A DNA stretch of 64,000 bases from Planctomycetaceae bacterium. Lineage in GTDB: Bacteria > Planctomycetota > Planctomycetia > Pirellulales > Lacipirellulaceae. Every line of letters begins with the position of its first letter. Positions within the stretch are counted from its first letter, which is position 1. The notes beneath the pieces were generated by a model, which had not been told where the DNA came from, ran no database searches, and saw nothing but the letters and a program-made list of their open reading frames with translations. The stretch is from positions 145,714 to 209,713 of the forward strand of contig PABB01000069.1 of the NCBI GenBank assembly GCA_002702655.1, read 5' to 3'. Below are positions 52,636 to 61,653 of this stretch, piece by piece. Made by a program: the position numbers and the translations under genes.

Positions 52636-53847
52636 TCAGGGTCGCGTATCACTTGAAGACCCGTGCCATGTGCGACATGTTGTCGCGCGTCCTTTGCCCA
52701 TGCGAAGTCCGCTCCCCAGCAAAGCGATCGCGGCTAGGACAACGGCGCTCGGTTCGGGAATCACCTGTCGTCCCGTGTCGAAAACCAGCAGACCCCTGGA
52801 TGTCGCCGCGAACAGATGACGACCGCTCGGATCGACGTACAACTCTACGGTGCTGGAATTGGGGCCGCCGGGCGTCGCGAACCCGCTGACCTGTTCGAAC
52901 AACGGCGCGGCCAGATAGGCGTCGCGGTCGAGGACGTGCATATAGATGCGGCTTTCCGAGTGGACCGCGTAGTACACGGCATTGTCGGGGCTAAACGTCC
53001 CCTCGCTAGGCGCCCTCACAGGCGGCCCGTACCCGAAGTCGTCAACGATCTCGAACGTGGCGGTGTCGATGATCGCGACGTGGTTGTCCTTGCCGTTGGC
53101 ATCGTTTCCGCCGCCGGCGAGATAGGTGAGCCACTTCCCGTCGCGGCTCAACTCCAGATCGCTGCCGGGCCCCCCCAGTTCAACCGTTTGGTACGAGTTG
53201 AGGAGATTCGTGCGCTCGTTCGTCCATATCAACGTCGGCGTGCCGTCGCTGACGTCATAAGCGACAACGGTGCCGAGTGACGAACCCGTATTACCTGAAT
53301 AGAGCGTCTTGCGGTCTGGGCTGATCTGAAGCAGCCCCCAATCGCCGATACTTCCGAGAGGACGGGCAAAGTCGCCCACATACTGGCCGGTTGTCGTGTC
53401 GACCTGCATGATGTCGGTACGAATGCTGCCTAACGACCCCACGGGGGTCACGTAGAGCTGTCCGCCGGCGCCCAGTTCCAGGTCGTAGGCATTCGTCGGC
53501 AGATCAATCTGGTTGACGAGGGTATGCGTGGCAACGTCGACGACCGAAACGGTGGTGCTGAAGATGTTCGCGACATACATCAGCCGGCCGTCGGTCGAGA
53601 AGGTCATGCCAGCCGGTCCTTGGCCGCCGTAGAACGTCTGGTCGATTTGCAGAGTTTGCAGATCGATGCGAAAGATCTTGTGGGTTCTGAACTCCGAGGC
53701 GTAGAGGAATCGCCCCGTCGGATCTTCGGCGAACTGCTCGGCGCGGATGTCGAGAGTTGCCAGTGCGTTCGCGGCCCTTGCCGAAGGGGCATACAGGAGA
53801 AAACCGAGCAGAAAGTAGACTAGAGCAATCCTTGCCTTTGAACTCAC
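52636..53847 (-). CDS. Secreted beta-propeller (YVTN-type) PEP-CTERM protein
   Basis: A 403-residue exported protein. A leader (I-A-L-V-Y-F-L-L-G-F-L-L-Y-A-P-S-A-R-A) is followed by blades with D-P-T-G-R-F-L-Y, S-T-D-G-R-L-M-Y-V-A-N and S-P-D-R-K-T-L-Y-S-G-N, typical of YVTN/cytochrome-d1-like propellers. Near the end is I-P-E-P-S-A-V-V-L, a hydrophobic run and a 20-residue hydrophilic tail that is longer than the usual Arg tail, so anchoring is probable but imperfect. The GTG at 53845-53847 with AAAGGA upstream is the best start. It is divergent from the macrodomain remnant at 54018. Confidence 0.85.
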   Translation of the reverse strand: MSSKARIALVYFLLGFLLYAPSARAANALATLDIRAEQFAEDPTGRFLYASEFRTHKIFRIDLQTLQIDQTFYGGQGPAGMTFSTDGRLMYVANIFSTTVSVVDVATHTLVNQIDLPTNAYDLELGAGGQLYVTPVGSLGSIRTDIMQVDTTTGQYVGDFARPLGSIGDWGLLQISPDRKTLYSGNTGSSLGTVVAYDVSDGTPTLIWTNERTNLLNSYQTVELGGPGSDLELSRDGKWLTYLAGGGNDANGKDNHVAIIDTATFEIVDDFGYGPPVRAPSEGTFSPDNAVYYAVHSESRIYMHVLDRDAYLAAPLFEQVSGFATPGGPNSSTVELYVDPSGRHLFAATSRGLLVFDTGRQVIPEPSAVVLAAIALLGSGLRMGKGRATTCRTWHGSSSDTRP

Positions 53848-54017
53848 GAGTACGTCCTTTCTGCGGAGATGGTTTGAGATTGCGCAAGGCGGCAGCCAAT
53901 GCAACTGCATGGAGCCCGGAGGTTCATTCTATCGCCCCACTATTGCTGGCGCCTACGCCATATGCACAACGGAGCGCCCCTTTGTCCATTTGCCAGAAGC
54001 TCTCTTTGGGGCCTTTC

Positions 54018-54140
54018 ATGACGAGTACTGAAATCCTCCAAGCCGACATCACCACGCTACCGGTTGATGCCATTGTCCACGCCGCTATCGAGTTAATAAC
54101 AAGCGGTGGCGGTGTGGACGTGGCGATTCACGACACCCAG
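54018..54140 (+). pseudogene. Truncated macrodomain gene (decayed duplicate)
   Basis: The ATG at 54018 opens a stretch of about 40 codons (M-T-S-T-E-I-L-Q-A-D-I-T-T-L-P-V-D-A-I-V) that matches the start of the intact macrodomain gene at 56932 (V-E-I-L-Q-A-D-I-T-T-L-A-V-D-A-I-V-N). The A-D-P-ribose Asn becomes H-A-A-I, G-G-G-V-D survives, and similarity ends near A-I-H-D-T. The remaining domain is absent. It is a broken partial duplicate; nothing suggests a product. Confidence 0.8.
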
Positions 54141-54406
54141 AATGCAGTGGCGCCTACGCATCGACTTTGTCTTTCACTCGCGGCACTTCACAGCTCAGAG
54201 TGCCGACGTCATTTCCGTGCCTGGGTCCGATCACGAGTTGGTCGTCGTGGAACTTCGGGTGGTGTCGCCGCCAGCGGCGCAATAGATGGGCCTCCCCCTG
54301 CCGCATCCACGGTTAAGACTGGCTTTGCACCTGCCGGGGCGGTAGGCTGAACCGCGTTGCCGTCGACGCGCATTTCAGCAATTGGCGATTTGTGGGAGGG
54401 CGTGCC

Positions 54407-54997
54407 ATGTTGTGGGGCTCTTTTCGTACCCGGCGGCAGGCGATGGTTCGGGTGGTTTTCGTCGCGCTGGTCGCGGCTCTCTCTGCCGGCGACGCGCCAG
54501 CCGCGTCGCCGGAGTTCGCGCGGCACTTCTCCTCCAAATGCACCACCGTGCTGTATCTGCACGACGTGCTGCCGCACATCGAGCGGGTGCTGTCCTCGGA
54601 GAAGCTCAAGGCGGCGCTGAAGGACAGCCTGCCGTCCGCGGGGCCCGGCGCGCTGAACCTGGACAACGCGGCGGCGATGGTCAGCGCCCAACAGCAGTTC
54701 ATTCCGCGCAGCGTGGCGATCGGCATCACCGCGGACGCGGCCGACGATCTGATCGGATTGTGCCGCGTGGCGATGCTCTCGGGCGTGTGCGCAGGGGCCG
54801 TCAACGCCGGCGATCGCGAGTCGCTGACCGCCGCCCAACAGGAACTGTTGTCCGCGCTGAAGCAGGCGCGACTGGCGCGGATCACGGCCTACGTCGAATT
54901 CCTCAACCCGGCGGTCGCCCCGCAGCTGATGGCGATGCTGCTGGGGGCAGCTGACCAGTTTCAAGCGTATCCGGTGAACGTGTCGACCGGCGAGTGA
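54407..54997 (+). CDS. Exported protein of unknown function
   Basis: A 196-residue protein. A leader (V-R-V-V-F-V-A-L-V-A-A-L-S-A-G) precedes a mature part with two segments V-L-Y-L-H-D-V-L and a Cys pair, then helices (L-L-S-A-L-K-Q-A-R-L-A). I do not recognise a domain. The ATG at 54407 follows GGGAGGG; an ATG 15 nt upstream is possible. Its length suggests it could be the N-terminal part of a longer family, but I cannot show that. Confidence 0.6.
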   Translation: MLWGSFRTRRQAMVRVVFVALVAALSAGDAPAASPEFARHFSSKCTTVLYLHDVLPHIERVLSSEKLKAALKDSLPSAGPGALNLDNAAAMVSAQQQFIPRSVAIGITADAADDLIGLCRVAMLSGVCAGAVNAGDRESLTAAQQELLSALKQARLARITAYVEFLNPAVAPQLMAMLLGAADQFQAYPVNVSTGE

Positions 54998-55055
54998 CGT
55001 ACGCTTGCCCCGAACGCAGACGGCGCTCTACTGCCCGCGCGCCAATCAGCGGTCG

Positions 55056-55748
55056 TTAGTGGTGCTCTTCTTCGCCAAGGTGGATCGGCGTGCCCAGTAG
55101 CGGCAACTTGGTCTCGTGCCGCTGCTGATCGTAATTGCGAAACAGTCCCACGGTCGCCGTCGCGATGATCAGCGCAAAGACGATCCCGGCCACCGGTCGC
55201 GGCGAGGCGATCTCTTCGTCGGCCGCTTCGGTTTCTTTGGCGCCGGTGACCATCGACGCGGCGAGATTCTCGCGGTGTCGCCACGAGTGCCACGCAACAC
55301 CGGCAATATGCACGACTGCCACGGCGGCCAATGCATAGGCGGCCAACTCGTGCAGTTCCTCGGCGGCCTCAACGTCGCGCGACATCAGCAGCCCCGTCCC
55401 CGCCGTGATCAAAGTCAGTGCGAGGATGGCAAATGTGGCGTAGGCCGAGCCAGGATTATGTCCGGCGAACCGGGGGGCCTGACCCGTCACAGCGCCGCGC
55501 AGGTACCCCGCCAAGGCCGTCGGTGCAAAGAGTAAGGATCCGAACCGGGCATAGCGCGTTCCGACAAAGCCCCAAATGATGCGTAGCACGGCGACGACGC
55601 CCAGGGCCAAGCCGAGGATCATATGCACGGGGAACCACGCGCTTCGGTGCCCCGCCAACACGGCAATGGCAAAGGCGATCGTAAATCCCACGGTCAGGGC
55701 CCAGTGAAACAATCGCGTGGGGTAGTCCCAAACCAGCGCCTTGGACAT
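55056..55748 (-). CDS. Cytochrome b561/b6-type membrane protein
   Basis: A 230-residue protein with four membrane helices and heme-ligand His: W-D-Y-P-T-R-L-F-H-W-A-L near the start, H-M-I-L-G-L near residue 45, L-H-E-L-A-A-Y near 130, and V-V-H-I-A-G-V-A-W-H-S-W near 145. It belongs to the di-heme cytochrome b561 family that shuttles electrons between quinol and periplasmic partners. A final helix and hydrophilic tail (ends G-E-E-E-H-H) follow. ATG 55746-55748 is used. A c-type cytochrome partner is not adjacent; one lies at 15189. Confidence 0.88.
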   Translation of the reverse strand: MSKALVWDYPTRLFHWALTVGFTIAFAIAVLAGHRSAWFPVHMILGLALGVVAVLRIIWGFVGTRYARFGSLLFAPTALAGYLRGAVTGQAPRFAGHNPGSAYATFAILALTLITAGTGLLMSRDVEAAEELHELAAYALAAVAVVHIAGVAWHSWRHRENLAASMVTGAKETEAADEEIASPRPVAGIVFALIIATATVGLFRNYDQQRHETKLPLLGTPIHLGEEEHH

Positions 55749-56045
55749 AACTCGACCCTTTCTCGCTGAACGCGCAATTGCGCAATGGAACTCCAGTTGC
55801 AGCAAGTTCCGCCATCGAGCATGCAAGTTGAAGGCCAGGGTCGCGAGAGGGCCGAATTCTCGGGCACTCTCAATGCGCGCTCGCTGGCGTGTGTGCGAGT
55901 TGCGGCCTGCGGTGCGCCAATTCGCCCGCGGTGGCGGCGCTGGAAGGGCCCGATCGAATGGATGGCGGGGGCGGACTTCGAATCCGGCTCTTCCGATTAC
56001 CGGCCCGCATCAACCGGGGAAGTGGCTCTCTCAAAGGCCCATGTC

Positions 56046-56945
56046 ATGACCAACTTGAAGACGTATCGCTGTGTTGCGTTCGGCCCCTGTGCCCTTGCGG
56101 CGGCCCTGCTGACTTCTGCATGGTACGCGCCGCTCGCTCGCGGGGCCGCAATACAGTTCTTCGACAGCTCGCAAACGGCTACGCTGACGGACACGGCGCC
56201 GACCAGCGATACCATCTCTTGCAACGGCTACCTGTTCGCGTACACGCGGGACAAGCTGTTTACCGGCGGGCTCAGCGGCGGGCCAATCGGCCGGCCGGTG
56301 CGTGTGAATTGGCCGGGAGGCGTCGAGGCCCAGGCCGTGACCACGCCCCCTCCGGGGGGCACGGATCACAAAGCGCGGCTCGTCATCCAACGGACCGACG
56401 GGGGCGTGTTCGATCTGAAGTCCTTCACCGCGAAGTTGCTGGCAAACACGGCTGGCGCCGGGGCGGACATCGAGATCATGCCGCAGCTCGATGGGGAAGA
56501 CGGCTTCAACGATCCGCTCTACTTTGCCGCCAGCGGCTTCTACGGATCGACGTTTTCCTACGACACGAGCCCCAACGTGTGGGGCAGCACCGCAATGCTT
56601 GCCGGTTTCGACAAATACACAGTCACGCTGTATGTTGACTTTGCATTGACTGCTTTGTCTCTCGAAACCACGGCGCCTCCGCTGTCGGGCGATTTCAGTA
56701 GCAACGGAGTCGTGACGGGCGACGATTTTCTGCACTGGCAGCGCGGGGATTCGCCACAACCGTTCAGCTATTCTGATCTCGTCGCTTGGCAAGCCGCGTA
56801 TGGCGTTTCTGCGGCAGGGCAGGCAGCAGCCGTTGCCGTCCCCGAGCCGCCGACTGTCGCGCTGGTTCTGACGACCGCGTCAATGCCTTGCTATGCGACC
56901 TGGCGGCGGCGAGCGCCTGGGAGTTTGCGTCATGACGCGCGTTGA
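56046..56945 (+). CDS. PEP-CTERM exported protein with degenerate dockerin-like motif
   Basis: A 299-residue exported protein. A leader (C-A-L-A-A-A-L-L-T-S-A-W-Y-A-P-L-A-R-G-A) precedes a beta-rich domain (Q-F-F-D-S-S-Q-T-A-T-L, G-G-T-D-H-K-A-R-L-V-I). The dockerin-like part is incomplete (D-F-S-S-N-G-V-V-T-G-D-D-F and S-D-L-V-A-W). The anchor is V-P-E-P-P-T-V-A-L-V-L-T-T-A-S-M with a short Arg tail. Its stop (56943-56945) overlaps the start of the macrodomain gene (56932) by 14 nt, an unusual neighbour for an exported protein. Confidence 0.8.
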   Translation: MTNLKTYRCVAFGPCALAAALLTSAWYAPLARGAAIQFFDSSQTATLTDTAPTSDTISCNGYLFAYTRDKLFTGGLSGGPIGRPVRVNWPGGVEAQAVTTPPPGGTDHKARLVIQRTDGGVFDLKSFTAKLLANTAGAGADIEIMPQLDGEDGFNDPLYFAASGFYGSTFSYDTSPNVWGSTAMLAGFDKYTVTLYVDFALTALSLETTAPPLSGDFSSNGVVTGDDFLHWQRGDSPQPFSYSDLVAWQAAYGVSAAGQAAAVAVPEPPTVALVLTTASMPCYATWRRRAPGSLRHDAR

Positions 56946-57456
56946 AATTCTCCAAGCCGACATCACCACGCTGGCGGTTGACGCGATTGTCAACGCCGCC
57001 AACGAGCGGATGCTGGGCGGGGGCGGCGTCGACGGGGCGATTCACCGCGCCGCGGGCCCCGAGTTGCTGGCGGCTTGTCGGGCCGTGCCGGAAGTGGCGC
57101 CGGGCGTGCGGTGCCCGACGGGCGAGTGCCGGATCACGCCGGGGTTCAATCTGCCGGCCAAGTGGGTGATTCACACCGTGGGGCCCGTGTGGGACGGCGG
57201 CGGATACGGAGAGCCGGAGTTGCTGGCCAGTTGCTATCGCGGGGCGTTGGAGCTGACGCGCGAGCGGGGGCTCTCTTCGATCGCGTTCCCCGCGATCAGT
57301 TGCGGCGTGTACGGCTACCCGATCGACGCCGCGGCCGCCGTGGTGCGGGCGACAGTCGGCGAGTTTCTGGCCCGCGACGACGCGCTGCAGCGGGTGCTGC
57401 TCACCGCGTTTGACGCCCAGGTGCTGGCGGCGCTGCAGGCGGCGTTGGGCGAGTAG
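56932..57456 (+). CDS. Macrodomain protein (O-acetyl-ADP-ribose deacetylase-like)
   Basis: A 174-residue macrodomain. The ADP-ribose site is visible: V-N-A-A-N (21-24 region), the Gly-rich loop G-G-G-G-V-D-G-A-I-H-R-A-A-G (29-42), T-P-G-F-N-L and I-S-C-G-V-Y-G-Y-P. It probably removes ADP-ribose or deacetylates O-acetyl-ADP-ribose, like YmdB. The ATG at 56932 lies inside the preceding PEP-CTERM gene. A truncated copy lies at 54018-54140. Confidence 0.92.
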   Translation: MTRVEILQADITTLAVDAIVNAANERMLGGGGVDGAIHRAAGPELLAACRAVPEVAPGVRCPTGECRITPGFNLPAKWVIHTVGPVWDGGGYGEPELLASCYRGALELTRERGLSSIAFPAISCGVYGYPIDAAAAVVRATVGEFLARDDALQRVLLTAFDAQVLAALQAALGE

Positions 57457-57473
57457 GCGGCGTTGGGCAAGCC

Positions 57474-57576
57474 GTGGTCGATTTTCTCCGAAAATCGACC
57501 TTTCACGAGCCGATGCAGAACGGCGGCTTGGGTTCCTGGAAAGCGCATTGGTCGATTCTCGGAGAGAATCGACCAC
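57474..57576. repeat. Pair of near-identical hairpins after the macrodomain gene
   Basis: GGTCGATTTTC-TCC-GAAAATCGACC (57476-57500) and GGTCGATTCTC-GGA-GAGAATCGACC (57550-57574) are perfect 11-bp hairpins 50 nt apart. GTGGTCGATT (57474-57483) and AATCGACCAC (57567-57576) also pair across the whole 103 bp. Confidence 0.85.
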
Positions 57577-57612
57577 GTGCCATGCGTGCTTGCCGGGTTC
57601 TGAGAACCTGGC

Positions 57613-60600
57613 CTACATGACCGCCGCCCGCGGTTCCTCGCTGCGGCGGCCCAGGTTGCCGTAGCGGTGGTACACGTGGGTCAGCGATTGCTCCTGGTGG
57701 TACCAGAGCAGCTCGACCCGGCCCTCGGCGAGCACCGGGGCGTCGGCGACGTAGACGAAGGCATCGGTCGCGGCGCGGCGAACGGCCATCGGCACGCGGT
57801 CGGGGGCCGCGTAGCGCAACCGGCCGATCGGGCTGGGGTTGAACGGACCGCCGTCAGCGACTCCGGCGGTGCGGAGCAACTCGATGATCTGCTCGTCGGT
57901 TTCTTCGACAAACTCGATCGCTGCGGCCCAATCGTGCGTGACCTCCTCCAGGAATTGGACGGCCGGGTGATCCAGATCCGGGGGCGAACTGACGACGGCT
58001 CGGCAGCCGCTGGCTCGGGCGGCCGCAGCGCGGGCGAATACGTCCCACCCCGTGTCCTCGGCATGAATGCGAATCCACATGTTGTGAATCGGCAAGTAGC
58101 GGCGGTAGTTGTCTTCGCCAACGAGCTGAAAATAGTCGTGCGATGCGTCAAACTCCGCGACTGAAATCGCGAAATAGTCGAGGCTTGCGGTGATCACTCC
58201 CTGGAGATCGGCAGCAAGCGGATCATCCGCGGCCCGCAATTGAAGTTCTGTTTCGAGGTTGGCGAGTTGCGAGCGTCGAGGCTCAAGCACGTCGAGGGGC
58301 ACGGTGATCAAGTCGCTTGAAACGGAGAGCAAATCCGGACGTGGCGGCCATCCGTACTCGTTCGCTTCTCCCCGTCCCCATCCGCGCCAAGGGGCGCGGG
58401 GCAGATCGGGCATTTCGCCGTTGGCGTCCCTGCCCTTCGCCTCTTCAAAATCCATCAACGCCGCGACATAGTTGGGCCCGCCGGCTTTGATTCCCGGGCC
58501 AAACGCGCTCTTGCCCATGCCGCCGAACGGTTGTCGCAGCACGATGGCGCCGGTCGTGGGGCGGTTGATGTACAGGTTGCCGGCGCGGATGCCCTGTTGC
58601 CACAGTTGCTGCTCGCGGTCGTCCAGGCTCTCCAGCCCCGAGGTCAGGCCGTATCCGGTCGCGTTGACCAGGTCGATCGCTTCGTGCAGGTTGCGGGCCG
58701 GCAGCACGCCCAGCAGCGGGCCGAAGAACTCGGTGCAGTGCGTGAAGCTGTGCGGCGCCACGCCCCACTTCACCCCGGGACGCACCAGGTGTGGGTTGTC
58801 GGCGACATGCAGCTGTGGCATCACGGCCCAGGACTCGCCCGGTTCGAGTTCCTTGAGGCCGCGTTCCAACTCGCCAGCGGGCGGGCGGATGAGCGGACCG
58901 ACCTTCGTCGGCAGCTCCCACGCCGAACCGACCGCCAGGCTTGCCACTGCGTCGCACAGCGTGTCGCGAAACGCACTGTCGTGATACACCTCCTCTTCCA
59001 GAACCAACAGCGACGTGGCCGAGCACTTTTGCCCGCTGTGGCTGAAGGCACTATGCAGTACGTTTTTGATTGCCAGATCGCGATCGGCTAGCGCGGTGAC
59101 GATCGTGGCGTTCTTGCCGCCCGTTTCAGCCAGCAGGTGCATCGCCGGACAGGCGTCCAGCATGGCCAGCGCCGTCGCGGTCCCGCCCGTGAGAATGACC
59201 GCGTCGACGGCCGGGTGACTGGCGAGTTGCTGGCCGACCGTGGCGCCGCTGCAGGGGACGAATTGCAGCGCTTCGCGCGGCACGCCTGCGTCCCAGAAGC
59301 ACTCGCACAGCAAATAGGCGGTGAGCACCGTGTCGGACGCCGGCTTCAGGATCACCGTGTTGCCCGCCGCCAGCGCCGCTGCCACGCCGCCGCAAGGAAT
59401 GGCCAGTGGGAAATTCCACGGCGACACGACCAACGCCACGCCCTTGCCGCGCGGACGGAGCGTCGGCAGGCCCGAGAACTCCTCCGCAGCGAGCGGGTAG
59501 AAGCGGCAGAAGTCGATCGCCTCGGAGACTTCGGGGTCGCCCTCGGCCAGCAGCTTCCCCCCCTCGGCCAGCATAGCGCCCAGCAGATCGCCGCGCCGGC
59601 GGGCCAACTCGTCGGCCACGCGATGCAGCATCGCGGTCCGCTCGTTGGGCGCCAGCTTCCGCCAACCGCTGGCGTCATCGACCGCGAACTTGACGGCGCG
59701 CTCCGCATCCTCGGCCGTCGCTTGTCGGTAGTTGGCGACCACGACGCCGGGACGCGACGGGTCGTGCGAGGGCTTGGTCGCTCGGTCGTCGATCGACTCG
59801 CCGGCGATGACCAACGGCACGTCGGCCGCCGCGGCGTCGCAGCGCGGGCGCCATTGATTGAGGAGGCCTTCGGCCCACTGGCCGTTGGCGGGCAGCGCCC
59901 AGTCGGTGTCGGGCTCGTTGGCGAACGCGGCGAGTGCAGTGCGACTAGCGGCTGGTTCAGCCACTGCGTCGGCGGCCTGACTTGCGTCAGGCGTTAAGGG
60001 TTGCTGTTGCGCTGTCTCGGCGGCGCGATCCTGCGTGCGACGCGGGGCCTCGGCGGCGGTGACGAAGCGCGAAAAACTCTCGATGAAACCCTGCTGCAGT
60101 CGCTGCCACGCCTCGCTGCCCACCGTCAGGCTGAACGCGTGCCGCAGGAAATTGTCCGGCCCCGTGTTCTCGTCGAGCCGCCGCACCAAGTAGCCGATCG
60201 CGTTGATGAACTCCTCGCGTCGGCACGCGGGGGCGTACAGCAGCAGATTGTCGACGGCCGAGAATAGCGCCCGCCGTTGGTGGTTGGCCATGCCCTCGAG
60301 CATCTCGAACTGCACGTCGTCCAGCCGCCCGAACTCGTGGGCCAGCACCACGCCGTATGCCAGCGAGAACAGGTTGTGCGACGCCACGCCCAACCGGACC
60401 GCGGCGATGTTCTCGCCCTGCATGCCGTAGGCCAGCATGCGATGGAAGTTGGCGTCGGTGTCGGCCTTGTCGCAGTACGTGGCCAGCGGCCAGCCGCGCA
60501 GGCTGGCTTCGACGCGTTCCATTTCCATGTTGGCGCCTTTGACCAACCGGATCGTGATCGGCGCCTTGCCCGCTGCGACGCGCTGGCGGGCCCACTCGGT

Positions 60601-61503
60601 CAGCTCGCGCTGCGTGGGCAGCGAGTCAGGGATATACGACTGCAGCGCGATCCCCGCGTGAACCTGCTCCAGCCCCGGCCGGTCAAGCGTGGTCATGAAC
60701 GCCGCGGCGGTGATGTCTTTGTCGCGGTACTCCTCCATGTCGAGGTATACGAACTTCGGCACGACCGTTCCGTCGGCGCGAGTGAAGCGATGCTTGGCCG
60801 CGGCCCGGAACAGCAGTTCCAGCCGATCGCAGAGCACCTCGACGGTGTGGCGGCGGGCCAGCGGCGAGATCTGCGAGTAAATCGTTGAGATCTTCACCGA
60901 GATGACTTCAATCTCCGGCCGCGCCAGCGCCTGCAGGTAGTTCTGCAGCCGGCGCTGGGCTTCGCCCTCGCCCAGCAGCGCCTCGCCCAAAAAGTTGACG
61001 TTCATCCGCACGCCCTCGTCGCGGCGGCGGTGCAGGTGCTCGGCCAGCAATTCCTGCTCGGCGGGCAAGACGACGTTGGCCGTTTCGTCCCGCATCTTTT
61101 CCTTGACCATCGGCATGGCCACGCCGGGCAGGTAGCCGCCGAACGACTGAAACCCCCGCAGCAGCGTTCGCTCCAGCGTGCTGAAGAACCGCGGAATGCC
61201 CTGCGCGTCGAGAATGTGGATCAGCTGATCGGCGGCTCGCTGCGGCAGCCGCGCGCGAAACGCCTGGTCGGTCATCTGCATCAGCGTCGCCTTGTCGGCC
61301 GGGGCGCCGATCATTCGATCGAGTTCGGCCTGCTGGCGGCGCTCAGCGGGCGTCTGCAAATTGCCCGCGCGATTCTGCAATTCGGCCGCCAAGTAAACGG
61401 CCTGCTGCACATCGCGCGGCGCGGCCGAGTCGGGATCGGGACGGAATTCGGCGAGAATTTCGGCCACCGCGGCGGCCGGAATCTTGGAAGCGGCATCAGC
61501 CAT
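57613..61503 (-). CDS. putA: Bifunctional proline dehydrogenase / glutamate-semialdehyde dehydrogenase
   Basis: A 1296-residue PutA that oxidises proline to glutamate in two steps. The N-terminal ~470 residues are the FAD proline dehydrogenase (E-Y-R-D-K-D-I-T, R-L-V-K-G-A-N-M, R-R-A-L-F-S-A). The aldehyde dehydrogenase spans about 530-1060: P-W-N-F-P-L-A-I-P, E-T-G-G-K-N-A with the general base, and the catalytic Cys827 in S-G-Q-K-C-S-A. About 230 residues follow as a C-terminal extension (ends G-N-L-G-R-R-S-E-E), a domain found in long PutA forms. No N-terminal DNA-binding helix is present, so it is an enzyme without repressor function. ATG 61501-61503 is the start. Confidence 0.93.
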   Translation of the reverse strand: MADAASKIPAAAVAEILAEFRPDPDSAAPRDVQQAVYLAAELQNRAGNLQTPAERRQQAELDRMIGAPADKATLMQMTDQAFRARLPQRAADQLIHILDAQGIPRFFSTLERTLLRGFQSFGGYLPGVAMPMVKEKMRDETANVVLPAEQELLAEHLHRRRDEGVRMNVNFLGEALLGEGEAQRRLQNYLQALARPEIEVISVKISTIYSQISPLARRHTVEVLCDRLELLFRAAAKHRFTRADGTVVPKFVYLDMEEYRDKDITAAAFMTTLDRPGLEQVHAGIALQSYIPDSLPTQRELTEWARQRVAAGKAPITIRLVKGANMEMERVEASLRGWPLATYCDKADTDANFHRMLAYGMQGENIAAVRLGVASHNLFSLAYGVVLAHEFGRLDDVQFEMLEGMANHQRRALFSAVDNLLLYAPACRREEFINAIGYLVRRLDENTGPDNFLRHAFSLTVGSEAWQRLQQGFIESFSRFVTAAEAPRRTQDRAAETAQQQPLTPDASQAADAVAEPAASRTALAAFANEPDTDWALPANGQWAEGLLNQWRPRCDAAAADVPLVIAGESIDDRATKPSHDPSRPGVVVANYRQATAEDAERAVKFAVDDASGWRKLAPNERTAMLHRVADELARRRGDLLGAMLAEGGKLLAEGDPEVSEAIDFCRFYPLAAEEFSGLPTLRPRGKGVALVVSPWNFPLAIPCGGVAAALAAGNTVILKPASDTVLTAYLLCECFWDAGVPREALQFVPCSGATVGQQLASHPAVDAVILTGGTATALAMLDACPAMHLLAETGGKNATIVTALADRDLAIKNVLHSAFSHSGQKCSATSLLVLEEEVYHDSAFRDTLCDAVASLAVGSAWELPTKVGPLIRPPAGELERGLKELEPGESWAVMPQLHVADNPHLVRPGVKWGVAPHSFTHCTEFFGPLLGVLPARNLHEAIDLVNATGYGLTSGLESLDDREQQLWQQGIRAGNLYINRPTTGAIVLRQPFGGMGKSAFGPGIKAGGPNYVAALMDFEEAKGRDANGEMPDLPRAPWRGWGRGEANEYGWPPRPDLLSVSSDLITVPLDVLEPRRSQLANLETELQLRAADDPLAADLQGVITASLDYFAISVAEFDASHDYFQLVGEDNYRRYLPIHNMWIRIHAEDTGWDVFARAAAARASGCRAVVSSPPDLDHPAVQFLEEVTHDWAAAIEFVEETDEQIIELLRTAGVADGGPFNPSPIGRLRYAAPDRVPMAVRRAATDAFVYVADAPVLAEGRVELLWYHQEQSLTHVYHRYGNLGRRSEEPRAAVM

Positions 61504-61653
61504 GACGCGACTCGACTGGGGACGGGCATGCGGGCACAGAAACGGCGCGCTTGGCAGCGTACCGCGCGGGAACAGCGCCGCTCAAGAAGATAAGGCAGCG
61601 TTCCACGAGTCGGCAGTTGCAACGATGGCAAGCGCTGGCGTGCTTCCGGCGGG

